This document shows, piece after piece, positions 9,298 through 17,478 of a stretch of 64,000 nt of DNA. The stretch's first letter is position 1; every line of letters begins with the position of its first letter. A program made the translations under genes and the position numbers. This stretch comes from Terrabacter terrigena. GTDB taxonomy: Bacteria > Actinomycetota > Actinomycetes > Actinomycetales > Dermatophilaceae. The notes beneath the pieces are model-generated. The model saw only the letters and a list, made by a program, of their open reading frames with translations, ran no database searches and was not told the origin of the DNA. The stretch is taken from the NCBI RefSeq assembly GCF_042676085.1, contig NZ_JBHTKH010000001.1, positions 1-64,000 on the forward strand, read 5' to 3'.

Positions 9298-11496
9298 CTA
9301 GGTGATCTCCCAGCCGAACATCATGGCGTGGTCCTCGTGCGCCAGGTTGTGGCAGTGCGCCACGTAGGGTCCGTGGAAGTCGCGGAACCCGCGGTAGACG
9401 ACGACCGACTCGTCCGGATCCAGCGCCACGAGGTCCTCACGCGAGACGTCGTCAGGATGCCCGTTCTCTGCGGTCAGCGACACGTCCTTCCCGTTGCGGA
9501 TCAGGGTGCGGTGCTCCTCCATGTGCAGGTGGAAGGGATGGACCCAACCACCTCCGCCGTTGCGGATCTCCCACAGGTTGAAGCTGTTCTTCTTCTGCTG
9601 GGCCAACGGCGACTTTCCCGCAGGGTTCTTCAGGCTGGACGCGACGGTGGCGGGCTCGAACGGCTTGCCGTTGATGAGCCACTCGACGTCGGCGCCGGCA
9701 CTGCCGCGCTCGACCTCGAAGATGAGCCGGTTGTCCATCAGCGTGCGCCAGTTGCTCGGCAGCGGTGGTAGGGCCCGCATGAGCCGGTTCGGCGGTGGCA
9801 TGACGCTGTAGTCCGGCGCGGCGTCGCCGATGACGAACTTCAGCATCGGCACCTTGTAGTTCGGGTCGGGTGAGAAGCGCGAGGAGTCCGCCCACTTGCG
9901 CCCGTTCGGCATCTTCATCACGTCCGTCAGGTAGACGACGTCGCCCTTGGTCGTCGGCGTGCCGTCGGCGTACTTCGTGAAGTCGATGATGACCTCGCGC
10001 CGCTTCGCCGGCCACAGCTCGAACGAGCGGCGCGTGATCGGGAACGGAAGCAGCCCGCCGTCAGAGGCGATCTGCACGAACTTCATGCACTCCTGGCCGT
10101 CCGGGATGCGGTACTGACCGTCCAGCTCGTCACCCGAGTAACCCAGCGACACAGCGGACTTCGGCCCCTTGGTCGAGCTCATCAGCTTGAACTCGTAGAT
10201 GCGCGAGACCGACGCGTCCAGGAACCGGAACCGGTACTTGCGGCGCTTGACGTAGAGCACCGGGTAGGCCGTGCCGTTGATGGTGAAGATGTCACCGACG
10301 AAGCCGTGCGACGGGAAGTGCTTGAAGAACGTCTTGCCCCACCACTCGGGGTGCGTGGCCGGGTTCTTGACGGCCGGGTACTCGCCGAGGGCGTCGTGCA
10401 CGTCCTTGTGCGTCGTCACGCCGTCGTCGAGGCGGGTGTCGTAGAACGCCAGCGGGATGTCGTAGTCGACGTCGAAGGACCCGTCCGCGTGGTTGCGCCG
10501 GACACCGGGCAGGCGCAGGCCGTAGCGCTCGTCGCCCATGTCGAGCTTGCCCTTGGGGTCGTAGATCGGGTAGAGCCCGACCATGCCCTTGTAGACGTTG
10601 GCGCCGGTGTGGTCCATGCGGTGGTCGTGGAACCAGAAGAAGCTCTGCTTCTCGCGGTCGTCGTTACCGGCCGGCCAGTTGAGGTACAGGTTGTCGCACC
10701 ACGTCTGCGGGAGGTAGCCGTGCGTCTTCGGCCCGTAGTTCATCGTGTAGTGCGGGTTGCCGTCGCTCTCCGGCGCGGTGTGCCCGTTGTGCAGGTGCGT
10801 CAGGAACGACCAGTCGGGAGCGCCGAAGTCCTGGCGGTCCAGACCCAGCTCGTTCTCGTCGAGCCGGTTGACGAAACGGACGAGCGCGGGCTTGCCGTAC
10901 TCGGCGTTGATCATCGGGCCCGGGAACGTGCCGTTGAAGCCGTAGATCGTGCTAGGCGGCAGGTCGCGGACCGTGCCGGCGGCGTACGTCTTGCCGGTCG
11001 AGTCGAACGAGACGGTCGGCTTGCCTGCGGCGTCGATCGGCAGCACCTTGGAGCTCGTGAACGAGTGCGGGCGCACCATCAGCTCGATCTTGTAGACGAT
11101 CGGGTCCGGGCAGTTGATCGTCTTCGTCCAGATCTGGTGCTGCTCGTTGCCGAGCGAGTTCTGTTGTCCCACACCGGGTCCCGGTGGCTGCGGCCACGCG
11201 CTGAACTCCGACAGCGGCGTCGGCCGCAGCGCCTGCGGCACGGTCAGCGGGTCCTTGAACGGGGACATGATGAGCGGGCTCGTCGGGTATGTCTCGATGT
11301 AGAAGAGCAGGTCGCTCAGGGCCGTCGAGGTGCCGGCGAAGGCACCGTCGGCGTTCAGCAGCCCACCCTTCTCGAGCCCTGGAACGGCGAAGACCTTGGC
11401 GCCGACCACGGCCGCGCTCAGTCCCCCGGCTGCCCCCAACCTCAGCAGCGTCCGGCGCCCCAGACCCCCTGTTTCTGCAGTTGCTTGCGTGTCCAT
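9298..11496 (-). CDS. Tat-exported multicopper oxidase (CotA/phenoxazinone synthase-like)
   Basis: A 732-residue multicopper oxidase, a family that oxidises phenolic or metal substrates at a type-1 copper and reduces oxygen to water at a trinuclear cluster. Residues 13-20 (GRRTLLRL) followed by a hydrophobic stretch form a twin-arginine signal, so the protein is folded before export. The copper ligand motifs are HLHNGH near residue 235, WFHDHRMDHT near 290, HPFHLH at 653 and HCHNLAHEDHAMMF at 714. The late methionine-rich motif and length resemble CotA, bilirubin oxidase and phenoxazinone synthase. The second gene of the unit is the membrane protein at 7990. Several repeats upstream (11552-11695) may bind a copper regulator. 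Confidence 0.92.
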   Translation of the reverse strand: MDTQATAETGGLGRRTLLRLGAAGGLSAAVVGAKVFAVPGLEKGGLLNADGAFAGTSTALSDLLFYIETYPTSPLIMSPFKDPLTVPQALRPTPLSEFSAWPQPPGPGVGQQNSLGNEQHQIWTKTINCPDPIVYKIELMVRPHSFTSSKVLPIDAAGKPTVSFDSTGKTYAAGTVRDLPPSTIYGFNGTFPGPMINAEYGKPALVRFVNRLDENELGLDRQDFGAPDWSFLTHLHNGHTAPESDGNPHYTMNYGPKTHGYLPQTWCDNLYLNWPAGNDDREKQSFFWFHDHRMDHTGANVYKGMVGLYPIYDPKGKLDMGDERYGLRLPGVRRNHADGSFDVDYDIPLAFYDTRLDDGVTTHKDVHDALGEYPAVKNPATHPEWWGKTFFKHFPSHGFVGDIFTINGTAYPVLYVKRRKYRFRFLDASVSRIYEFKLMSSTKGPKSAVSLGYSGDELDGQYRIPDGQECMKFVQIASDGGLLPFPITRRSFELWPAKRREVIIDFTKYADGTPTTKGDVVYLTDVMKMPNGRKWADSSRFSPDPNYKVPMLKFVIGDAAPDYSVMPPPNRLMRALPPLPSNWRTLMDNRLIFEVERGSAGADVEWLINGKPFEPATVASSLKNPAGKSPLAQQKKNSFNLWEIRNGGGGWVHPFHLHMEEHRTLIRNGKDVSLTAENGHPDDVSREDLVALDPDESVVVYRGFRDFHGPYVAHCHNLAHEDHAMMFGWEIT

Positions 11497-11551
11497 GACA
11501 CAGATCCCCTCTTACCTGGTCGTGCGGTGGAACCTCCCCGGGCACAACGAT

Positions 11552-11582
11552 GAACCCCAGACCTAGGGGTCTTCTGGGGTTC
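11552..11582. promoter_or_regulatory. Inverted repeat in multicopper oxidase promoter region
   Basis: GAACCCCAGA (11552-11561) and TCTGGGGTTC (11573-11582) form a perfect 10-bp inverted repeat around an 11-nt centre that itself contains a CCTAGGGG near-palindrome. It lies about 55 bp before the multicopper oxidase start, close enough to overlap its promoter or 5' leader. It could be an operator or an RNA hairpin. No converging gene needs a terminator here. Confidence 0.5.
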
Positions 11583-11603
11583 CATGAAACTGGCCCGTCG
11601 GGA

Positions 11604-11635
11604 CGTCACGAATGTCCGGATCCGTCACGAATGTC
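11604..11635. repeat. 13-bp direct repeat, 19-bp period, upstream of multicopper oxidase
   Basis: CGTCACGAATGTC occurs exactly twice, at 11604-11616 and 11623-11635, separated by six bases. Two identical 13-mers by chance this close are very unlikely, so this is a good candidate for a tandem regulator site about 110-140 bp before the multicopper oxidase start. Confidence 0.6.
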
Positions 11636-11679
11636 GTCCGAATTGCGTAGTGACACAAAGGGGTTCGAGAGGGTACACA

Positions 11680-11695
11680 ACACCCCCGGGGGTGT
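11680..11695. promoter_or_regulatory. CsoR/RicR-like palindrome ACACCCCC-GGGGGTGT
   Basis: A perfect 16-bp palindrome of a C5G5 core flanked by ACA/TGT. Copper-sensing CsoR and RicR repressors of actinobacteria bind GC-core palindromes of the type TACCCC-GGGGTA, so this is a plausible copper operator, about 185 bp before the multicopper oxidase and 27 bp after the stop of the small gene at 11722. The alternative is a short terminator for that gene. No csoR gene lies in the window. Confidence 0.4.
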
Positions 11696-11721
11696 CAGCG
11701 CACGGGCGACGGGCGCTTCGC

Positions 11722-11892
11722 TCAGGCCGAGGGGCCGGCCGGGTCACCTGTCGCGGCCGGATCGCCCGCCGGACCGTCCACGCCGGGGCCGTCCGGGCCC
11801 GCGTCGGCGATCAGCTCCTCGGGCCGCGGTGGCACCGTCTGGTCGTCCTCGAGGACCTCGAACTCGTGGTCGTGCGCCGCTGTCTCGGACAT
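11722..11892 (-). CDS. Small acidic hypothetical protein (56 aa)
   Basis: A 56-codon frame with an ATG at 11892 preceded by GAGGAGG at good spacing. The peptide starts MSETAAHDHEFEVLEDDQTVPPRPEELI and ends in a Gly/Pro/Asp/Ala-rich tail. It is strongly acidic with no membrane span or cysteine. Third codon positions are almost all G or C, as in real genes here. It lies 80 bp downstream of era on the same strand, so it may be the last gene of the phoH-ybeY-corC-era run. I do not recognise a family and assign no function. Confidence 0.65.
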   Translation of the reverse strand: MSETAAHDHEFEVLEDDQTVPPRPEELIADAGPDGPGVDGPAGDPAATGDPAGPSA

Positions 11893-11971
11893 CTGGGCCT
11901 CCTCGACCCGAGTGTAGGACCGAAGGCGGCCCTCAGCGCCGCCCAGCTCCGGAGGGTGTGGACCAGGACAG

Positions 11972-12976
11972 TCAGAACCCGAGGCGCTGGAGCTGCTTGG
12001 GGTCGCGCTGCCAGTCCTTGGCGACCTTGACGTGCAGGTCGAGGAAGACCTTCTGCCCGAGGAGCGCCTCGATGCCCCGGCGGGCGTTCGTGCCGACCTC
12101 GCGCAGGCGCGACCCGCCGCGTCCGATGACGATCGCCTTCTGGCTCGAGCGCTCGACGAAGACGTTGACGCGCACGTCGAGCAGCGGCCGGCCCTCAGGA
12201 CGACCCTCGCGGGGCACCATCTCCTCGACGACGACGGCGAGCGAGTGCGGCAGCTCGTCGCGCACGCCCTCGAGGGCGGCCTCGCGCACGAGCTCGGCGA
12301 TCATGACCATCTCGGGTTCGTCGGTGAGCACCCCGTCGGGGTAGAGCTGGGGCGAGCGCGGCAGGAACGAGGCGAGGAGGTCGCGCACCTGCTCGACCTG
12401 CTCCCCCGACACGGCGGAGCACGGGATGATGGCGTCCCACGAGCCGAGCTGGTCGATCGCGATCAGGTGCTCGGCGAGCCGCTCACGGTCGACAGCGTCG
12501 GCCTTCGTGGCGATGGCCACGACGGGCCGCCGGCGCACCGACCGCAGCTCGGTGAGCTCGTTGGCGATGAACGTGTCGCCCGGGCCGATGCGCTGGTCGG
12601 ACGGGAGGCAGAAGCCGATGACGTCGACCTCGAGGAGCGTCTCGCGCACGAGGTCGTTGAGCCGCTCGCCGAGCAGGGTGCGCGGCTTGTGCAGGCCCGG
12701 GGTGTCCACGAGGATCACCTGCGCCGTGGGCGTCGTCGCCACGCCGCGGATGGTGTGCCTGGTGGTCTGGGGCTTCGAGCTCGTGATCGCGACCTTCTGC
12801 CCCACGAGCGCGTTGGTCAGCGTCGACTTGCCGGCATTGGGCCGGCCCACGAGGCAGGCGAACCCGGCGCGGTAGTCGCCGCCGTCGCCGCCGGCGGCAC
12901 CTGCGCCGCCGGCGGCACCTGCGCCGCCTGCAACCCCGCCGTCAGGTCGGCCCGGGTCAGCGTCCTGGGTGCCCAT
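11972..12976 (-). CDS. era: GTPase Era
   Basis: Era is an essential GTPase that binds the 3' end of 16S rRNA and helps assemble the 30S subunit. The G1 motif GRPNAGKST, G3 DTPG in VILVDTPGLHK and the TKAD guanine-specificity motif are present, followed by a C-terminal KH RNA-binding domain with the VIGRGGSRLREVG loop. The protein is 334 residues, about 30 longer than usual, because of an Ala/Gly-rich N-terminus encoded partly by an exact 18-bp duplication (12887-12922). The ATG overlaps the end of the CorC-like gene by 20 bp and has GGAGG upstream, so the two are translationally linked. Confidence 0.97.
   Translation of the reverse strand: MGTQDADPGRPDGGVAGGAGAAGGAGAAGGDGGDYRAGFACLVGRPNAGKSTLTNALVGQKVAITSSKPQTTRHTIRGVATTPTAQVILVDTPGLHKPRTLLGERLNDLVRETLLEVDVIGFCLPSDQRIGPGDTFIANELTELRSVRRRPVVAIATKADAVDRERLAEHLIAIDQLGSWDAIIPCSAVSGEQVEQVRDLLASFLPRSPQLYPDGVLTDEPEMVMIAELVREAALEGVRDELPHSLAVVVEEMVPREGRPEGRPLLDVRVNVFVERSSQKAIVIGRGGSRLREVGTNARRGIEALLGQKVFLDLHVKVAKDWQRDPKQLQRLGF
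12887..12931. repeat. 18-bp tandem repeat inside era (Ala/Gly linker)
   Basis: GCCGCCGGCGGCACCTGC is repeated exactly at 12887-12904 and 12905-12922 and then partly again. It is in frame and encodes the repeated GAGAAG-type linker between the Era start and its GTPase domain. Exact repetition indicates recent slippage, and length variation between strains is likely. Confidence 0.85.
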
Positions 12977-14270
12977 GGGCGTCCTCCGTCTCGGTGTGCT
13001 CGGGTGCTGGCTCTGGCTCCGCGGCGCGGCGCACGATGACTGACGCGACGCGGTGCCGGCGCCCCGCCATCCGCTCGGCCGTCAGCTCCAGGCCAGCGAC
13101 GGTACCGGACGACCCGACGATGGGCACCCGTCCGATGACCTTGGTGAGGAGGCCGCCGACCGTGTCGACGTCCTCCTCCTCGATGTTCACGTCGAACAGC
13201 TCGGCGAGGTCGTCGATGTCCATCGTGGCCGGCACCCGCAACGTGCCGTCCTCGAGCCGCTCGACGCCCGGCCCCTCACGGTCGTGCTCGTCGGCGATCT
13301 CGCCGACGATCTCCTCGATGATGTCCTCGATGGTGATGAGTCCCGCCGTGCCGCCGTACTCGTCGACGACGATGGCGAAGTGGGTCTGGTCGCGCTGCAT
13401 CTCGCGCAACAGGTCGTCGACGGGCTTGCTCTCGGGCACGAAGTGCATCGGTCGCATCACCTCGGTTGCGGGGTGGCGCCCGTCCTCGGGGGCGGCGTTC
13501 AGGCGGCGGGCGACGTCCTTGAAGTAGAGCAGGCCGCGTACGTCGTCGCTGTCCTCGCCCACGACGGGGATGCGGGAGAAGCCCGAGCGCAGGAAGAGCG
13601 ACATCGCGCTGCGCAGCGTCTTGTCGGCATCGAGGACGACCATGTCGGTGCGCGGCACCATGACGCCGCGTGCCAGCGTGTCGCCGAGCTCGAAGACGGA
13701 GTGGATCATCTCGCGCTCGTCGGCCTCGATGACGTCGGACTCACCGGCCATGTCGACGAGGTCGCGCAGCTCGGACTCGGTCTGGAACGGGCCGTCGGTG
13801 TAGCCCTTGCCGGGGGTCACGGCGTTGCCGAGGACGACGAGCAGCTTGGCGACCGGGCCGAGCACCCGGCGCAGCCCCACGGCGAACGGGGCGCTCCAGA
13901 GCGCCACCGTGTCGTAGTTCTGGCGACCGAGGGTGCGCGGCGAGACACCGACGACGACGAACGAGACGACCGCCATGATCGCGATGCTGATCAGGGCACG
14001 GCTCCACGTCGACTCGACCTGCCCCGCGACGGCGAGGGTCACGAGCACGGCGGCGGTGGCCTCGGCCACGACGCGGAGGAACGCGATCACCGACAGGTAG
14101 GGGGGCGAGTCGGCGACCACGGTCATGAGCGACTTCGCCCCGGACCGCCCCTCGTCGAAGAGCTCCTGGGCACGCACCCTGGACATGCGGAAGATGGCGG
14201 CCTCGGCGGCCGACAGCAGGAACGCGACGACGATGCTGACGAGGGCCGGGACGGCGAACCGCGGGAACAT
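12957..14270 (-). CDS. HlyC/CorC-family CBS-domain membrane protein
   Basis: A 437-residue protein with an N-terminal CNNM/DUF21 membrane domain of about four helices (residues 1-150), a tandem CBS pair (about 180-320; EREMIHSVFELGD, MVPRTDMV, DEYGGTAGLITIEDI) and a C-terminal CorC/HlyC transporter-associated domain. The family is linked to magnesium or cobalt handling; the old haemolysin name is not informative. I start it at the ATG at 14270 because the open frame continues upstream only as antisense-like sequence overlapping ybeY. It sits 19 bp after ybeY and overlaps era, as in many actinobacteria, so the genes form one operon. Confidence 0.92.
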   Translation of the reverse strand: MFPRFAVPALVSIVVAFLLSAAEAAIFRMSRVRAQELFDEGRSGAKSLMTVVADSPPYLSVIAFLRVVAEATAAVLVTLAVAGQVESTWSRALISIAIMAVVSFVVVGVSPRTLGRQNYDTVALWSAPFAVGLRRVLGPVAKLLVVLGNAVTPGKGYTDGPFQTESELRDLVDMAGESDVIEADEREMIHSVFELGDTLARGVMVPRTDMVVLDADKTLRSAMSLFLRSGFSRIPVVGEDSDDVRGLLYFKDVARRLNAAPEDGRHPATEVMRPMHFVPESKPVDDLLREMQRDQTHFAIVVDEYGGTAGLITIEDIIEEIVGEIADEHDREGPGVERLEDGTLRVPATMDIDDLAELFDVNIEEEDVDTVGGLLTKVIGRVPIVGSSGTVAGLELTAERMAGRRHRVASVIVRRAAEPEPAPEHTETEDAHGHPGR

Positions 14271-14289
14271 CTCGGTCTCTCGCCCTCGC

Positions 14290-14757
14290 TCAGGCGCCGG
14301 GTCGGTTGCGGGTGGCGAGGAAGGTGAGGAGCAGCTGTCTCTGCAGCTCGAACATCTCGCGTTCCTCGTCGGCTTCGGCGTGGTCGTAGCCGAGCAGGTG
14401 CAGGATGCCGTGGGTCGTGAGCAGGAGCATCTCCTCGATCGGCGCGTGACCGGCCTCGAGGGCCTGCTTCGTCGCGACGGAGGGGCAGAGCACGATGTCG
14501 CCGAGCGTGCCCTCCTCGGGCTCCTGGCCCTCACGGCCGGGGCGCAGCTCGTCCATCGGGAAGCTCATGACGTCGGTGGGACCGGGAAGGTCCATCCACT
14601 GCACGTGGAGCACCTCCATGGCGTCCTCGTCGACGAGCTTGATGCACAGGTCGGCCTGGGGGTGCACCCGCATCTGTTCCATGACGTATCCCGCGCACGC
14701 GAGCAGCTCGAGCTCGTCGACGTCGTGGTCGGTCTCGTTGAGGACGTCGATGCTCAT
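14290..14757 (-). CDS. ybeY: Endoribonuclease YbeY (rRNA maturation factor)
   Basis: A 155-residue YbeY, a zinc endoribonuclease needed for 16S rRNA 3'-end maturation and ribosome quality control. The metal-binding motif is HGILHLLGYDH near residue 115, matching the family H-x3-H-x5-H pattern. The family segment PTDVMSFPMDE is also present. The start overlaps the PhoH stop as ATGA (14754-14757), indicating translational coupling. The phoH-ybeY-corC-era order is a conserved ribosome-maturation operon. Confidence 0.97.
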   Translation of the reverse strand: MSIDVLNETDHDVDELELLACAGYVMEQMRVHPQADLCIKLVDEDAMEVLHVQWMDLPGPTDVMSFPMDELRPGREGQEPEEGTLGDIVLCPSVATKQALEAGHAPIEEMLLLTTHGILHLLGYDHAEADEEREMFELQRQLLLTFLATRNRPGA

Positions 14758-15929
14758 GCCGGGTCCTCCTGTGCGACGGCCGAGTCGACGACAGGGGGCG
14801 TATGCCGCGCGGCGGAGTCCCGCGGCCCGCTCGCACCGGCCGGGGCGTCCTTGCGGCGCTTGGCGCGCTTGTGCCCGCGCGCGTCGTCGCGCTCGTAGGC
14901 GTCGACGATGGCGCTGACCAGGCGGTGGCGCACGACGTCGTGCGAGGTGAGCTCGGCGAAGTGGATGTCGTCGACGTCGCCGAGGATGTCGCGCACGATC
15001 TTGAGGCCCGAGCGCGTGCCGCCCGGCAGGTCGACCTGGGTGATGTCGCCAGTGACGACCATCTTCGAGCCGAAACCGAGACGGGTGAGGAACATCTTCA
15101 TCTGCTCGCTCGAGGTGTTCTGGGCCTCGTCGAGGATGATGAACGCGTCGTTGAGGGACCGGCCGCGCATGTAGGCGAGTGGCGCGACCTCGATCGTGCC
15201 CGCTGCCATGAGCTTGGGAATCGTCTCGGGCGAGACCATGTCGTGCAGCGCGTCGTAGAGCGGACGCAGGTAGGGGTCAATCTTGTCGTTGAGCGTCCCG
15301 GGCAGGAAGCCCAGGCGCTCACCCGCCTCGACGGCGGGCCGGGTGAGGATGATGCGGTTGACCTGCTTGGCCTGCAGCGCGGCGACGGCCTTGGCCATGG
15401 CGAGGTAGGTCTTGCCGGTGCCGGCAGGGCCGATGCCGAAGACGATCGTGTGCTGGTCGATGGCGTCGACGTAGCGCTTCTGGTTGAGCGTCTTGGGCCG
15501 GATGGTGCGACCGCGGTTGCTGACGATGTTCATCGTGAGCACGTCGGCGGGGCGCTCGAGGGTCTGGCTCCGCAGCATCGAGATGGAGCGCTCGACGGCG
15601 TCGCGGTTGAGCGGCTGACCGGTCTCGACGATGACGAGCAGCTCGTCGATGAGCGAGTCGATGATCTCGAGCTCGCCGGCCGGCCCGGCGAACGTCATCT
15701 CGTTGCCCCGGACGTGCGTGTCGACGAGCGGGAACTGCCGCTCCATGGTGCGCAGCAGCTCGTCGCGGGGGCCGAGGAGCGTGACCATCTCGATCGGGGG
15801 CGGGATCTGCCGGGTCAGGACCGGTGCGTCCGCGCCGGAGCGGGCTCCGCTGGAGCGCTCGGGCCGGTCGCTGCTGGCAGTGGTGGCGGTGCCGTCGGAC
15901 TCGGATGGTCGAGGTTGCGCGTCATTCAT
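14754..15929 (-). CDS. PhoH-family P-loop ATPase
   Basis: A 391-residue PhoH/YbeZ-like ATPase, thought to work with YbeY in RNA processing. The P-loop is GPAGTGKT in VFGIGPAGTGKTYLAMA and the DEAQN Walker B follows (IILDEAQNTSSEQMKMFLTRLG). An N-terminal region of about 110 residues resembles a KH-like RNA-binding domain. The first 40 residues and the last 40 are low-complexity and polar. It overlaps ybeY by 4 bp and lies 13 bp downstream of the S10 peptidase gene. Confidence 0.93.
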   Translation of the reverse strand: MNDAQPRPSESDGTATTASSDRPERSSGARSGADAPVLTRQIPPPIEMVTLLGPRDELLRTMERQFPLVDTHVRGNEMTFAGPAGELEIIDSLIDELLVIVETGQPLNRDAVERSISMLRSQTLERPADVLTMNIVSNRGRTIRPKTLNQKRYVDAIDQHTIVFGIGPAGTGKTYLAMAKAVAALQAKQVNRIILTRPAVEAGERLGFLPGTLNDKIDPYLRPLYDALHDMVSPETIPKLMAAGTIEVAPLAYMRGRSLNDAFIILDEAQNTSSEQMKMFLTRLGFGSKMVVTGDITQVDLPGGTRSGLKIVRDILGDVDDIHFAELTSHDVVRHRLVSAIVDAYERDDARGHKRAKRRKDAPAGASGPRDSAARHTPPVVDSAVAQEDPA

Positions 15930-15942
15930 CGTGCTGCCGAGT

Positions 15943-17478
15943 CTACGTGTCGCGACCGGAGCTCCTCACCACGAATTCGGACAGGTCCTTGCTCTGCCGC
16001 AGGCGCGACGGCTCGTGGACGTACATCATGTGCCCCGCCTCGTAGTAGGCGTGCTCGATGTTCGCGACCAGCCCGTCGGGCAGCTGGAGGTGCGCGACGA
16101 CGTCCTCGGCGGCGAAGTGCGGCGTGGCACCGTCGTAGTAGCCGTACGCGATGTGCACCCGCAGGTGCGGGTTCTGCCGCATCGCGCGCTCGAGCTTCGG
16201 CGACACGTCGATCGGCCGACCCTCGAAGTCCTTGAACGACCACGGATGGACCAGGCGCGAGATCTGCTCGTAGTGCAGGTCGCTGCCGTAGCCGAGCTCG
16301 TCGCGCACGTAGTGGTTCCAGGCGGCGGCATACGGGCCGGTGATCGCGTCGTGCGACGGGTCGGCGTCCATGTTCTCCGCGAACGCAGCGGCGGCCGGTC
16401 CGGTGAACCGCGAGTCGAGGCGACCCACCGACAGGCGCTGGTCGCGCAGCAGCTCGGTGAAGTAGCGCCAGTGCTCGATGCGCAGGTCGACGCGGTCGAC
16501 GTAGTCCTCGGTCAGGCCCGAGAGCCGGGCGAGGGTCGCGACCGCCTCGGCGCGCTCGGCCCTCGTCAGCCGGTTGCCGCGCGAGAGCACCCACGGGTAG
16601 TCGCGGGCGGCATACGCCTCCGCCTCGTCGAGGACGGTGCGCAGCGACCTGCGCCCGTGCTTGCCGTGGTAGTGGGCCACGGCGGCATACGTCGGCAGGT
16701 AGAGGGCGTGGGCGCGGTCGTTGCGCTGGTTCTCGAAGTCGACCGAGCTGAGGTCGAGCACGCTCGAGATGAGGATGAGCCCGTTGAGGTACATCCCGTA
16801 GCGGGACTGGAGGTGCTCGGCGAGCGCCGCGCCGCGCAACGTGCCGTAGGACTCGCCGGCGACGAACTTCGGGGACATCCACCGGCCGTTGCGGGAGGTC
16901 CAGAGGCGGATCAGCTCGCCGACGGACTCGATGTCCTTCTGGTAGCCGTGGTACTCCCCGGGCTTGCCGCCCTCGACGGCTCGGGAGTAGCCGGTCGACA
17001 TGGGGTCGATGAAGACGAGGTCGCTGACGGCGAGGAGCGACTCGGGGTTGTCGACGAGGGCGTACGGCGGGGGCTCGAGGGCGCCGACGTCGCCACTGAC
17101 CACTCGGCGCGGGCCGAGGAGGCCCAGGTGCAGCCAGACGCTCGAGCTGCCGGGCCCGCCGTTGAAGGCGAAGGTGACCGGCCGGGTGCGCGCGTCGGCG
17201 TCGTCGAGCACATAGCTCGTCATGGACAGCTCGGCGCGCGCCTTGTGCCCCCCGAAGGTGCCGTCCTTGTGCTCCTCCTCGCGGAGCACGACCCGGCCCG
17301 TCGTCGCCGTGTAGGCGAGCCGACGGCGCCCGACCTTGAGCACGTGGTGGGTCGTGACGAGCTCGTCGACGGGCTCGGGCTTGTCGCTCTTGGCGGGCGT
17401 CGCCGGCACGTCGGCGGGAGCGCTGGGACCCTCGTCGGTCTCGACGGGTGGGGCGGTGGCGGTGGCGTCGCCGCTCAC
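15943..17478 (-). CDS. S10-family serine carboxypeptidase-like protein
   Basis: A 511-residue member of peptidase family S10. The nucleophile motif GESYG places the serine at S210. The oxyanion-side motif NGGPGSSS lies at 106-113, and C-terminal YYDGATP and EAGHMMY carry the likely aspartate and histidine of the triad. The first 40 residues are Pro/Ala-rich without an obvious signal peptide, so cytoplasmic location is likely even though family members are often secreted. The ATG overlaps the HIT-gene stop by 4 bp (17475-17478), showing coupling. It is an extra gene within the hinT-phoH order, and its substrate is unknown. Confidence 0.9.
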   Translation of the reverse strand: MSGDATATAPPVETDEGPSAPADVPATPAKSDKPEPVDELVTTHHVLKVGRRRLAYTATTGRVVLREEEHKDGTFGGHKARAELSMTSYVLDDADARTRPVTFAFNGGPGSSSVWLHLGLLGPRRVVSGDVGALEPPPYALVDNPESLLAVSDLVFIDPMSTGYSRAVEGGKPGEYHGYQKDIESVGELIRLWTSRNGRWMSPKFVAGESYGTLRGAALAEHLQSRYGMYLNGLILISSVLDLSSVDFENQRNDRAHALYLPTYAAVAHYHGKHGRRSLRTVLDEAEAYAARDYPWVLSRGNRLTRAERAEAVATLARLSGLTEDYVDRVDLRIEHWRYFTELLRDQRLSVGRLDSRFTGPAAAAFAENMDADPSHDAITGPYAAAWNHYVRDELGYGSDLHYEQISRLVHPWSFKDFEGRPIDVSPKLERAMRQNPHLRVHIAYGYYDGATPHFAAEDVVAHLQLPDGLVANIEHAYYEAGHMMYVHEPSRLRQSKDLSEFVVRSSGRDT

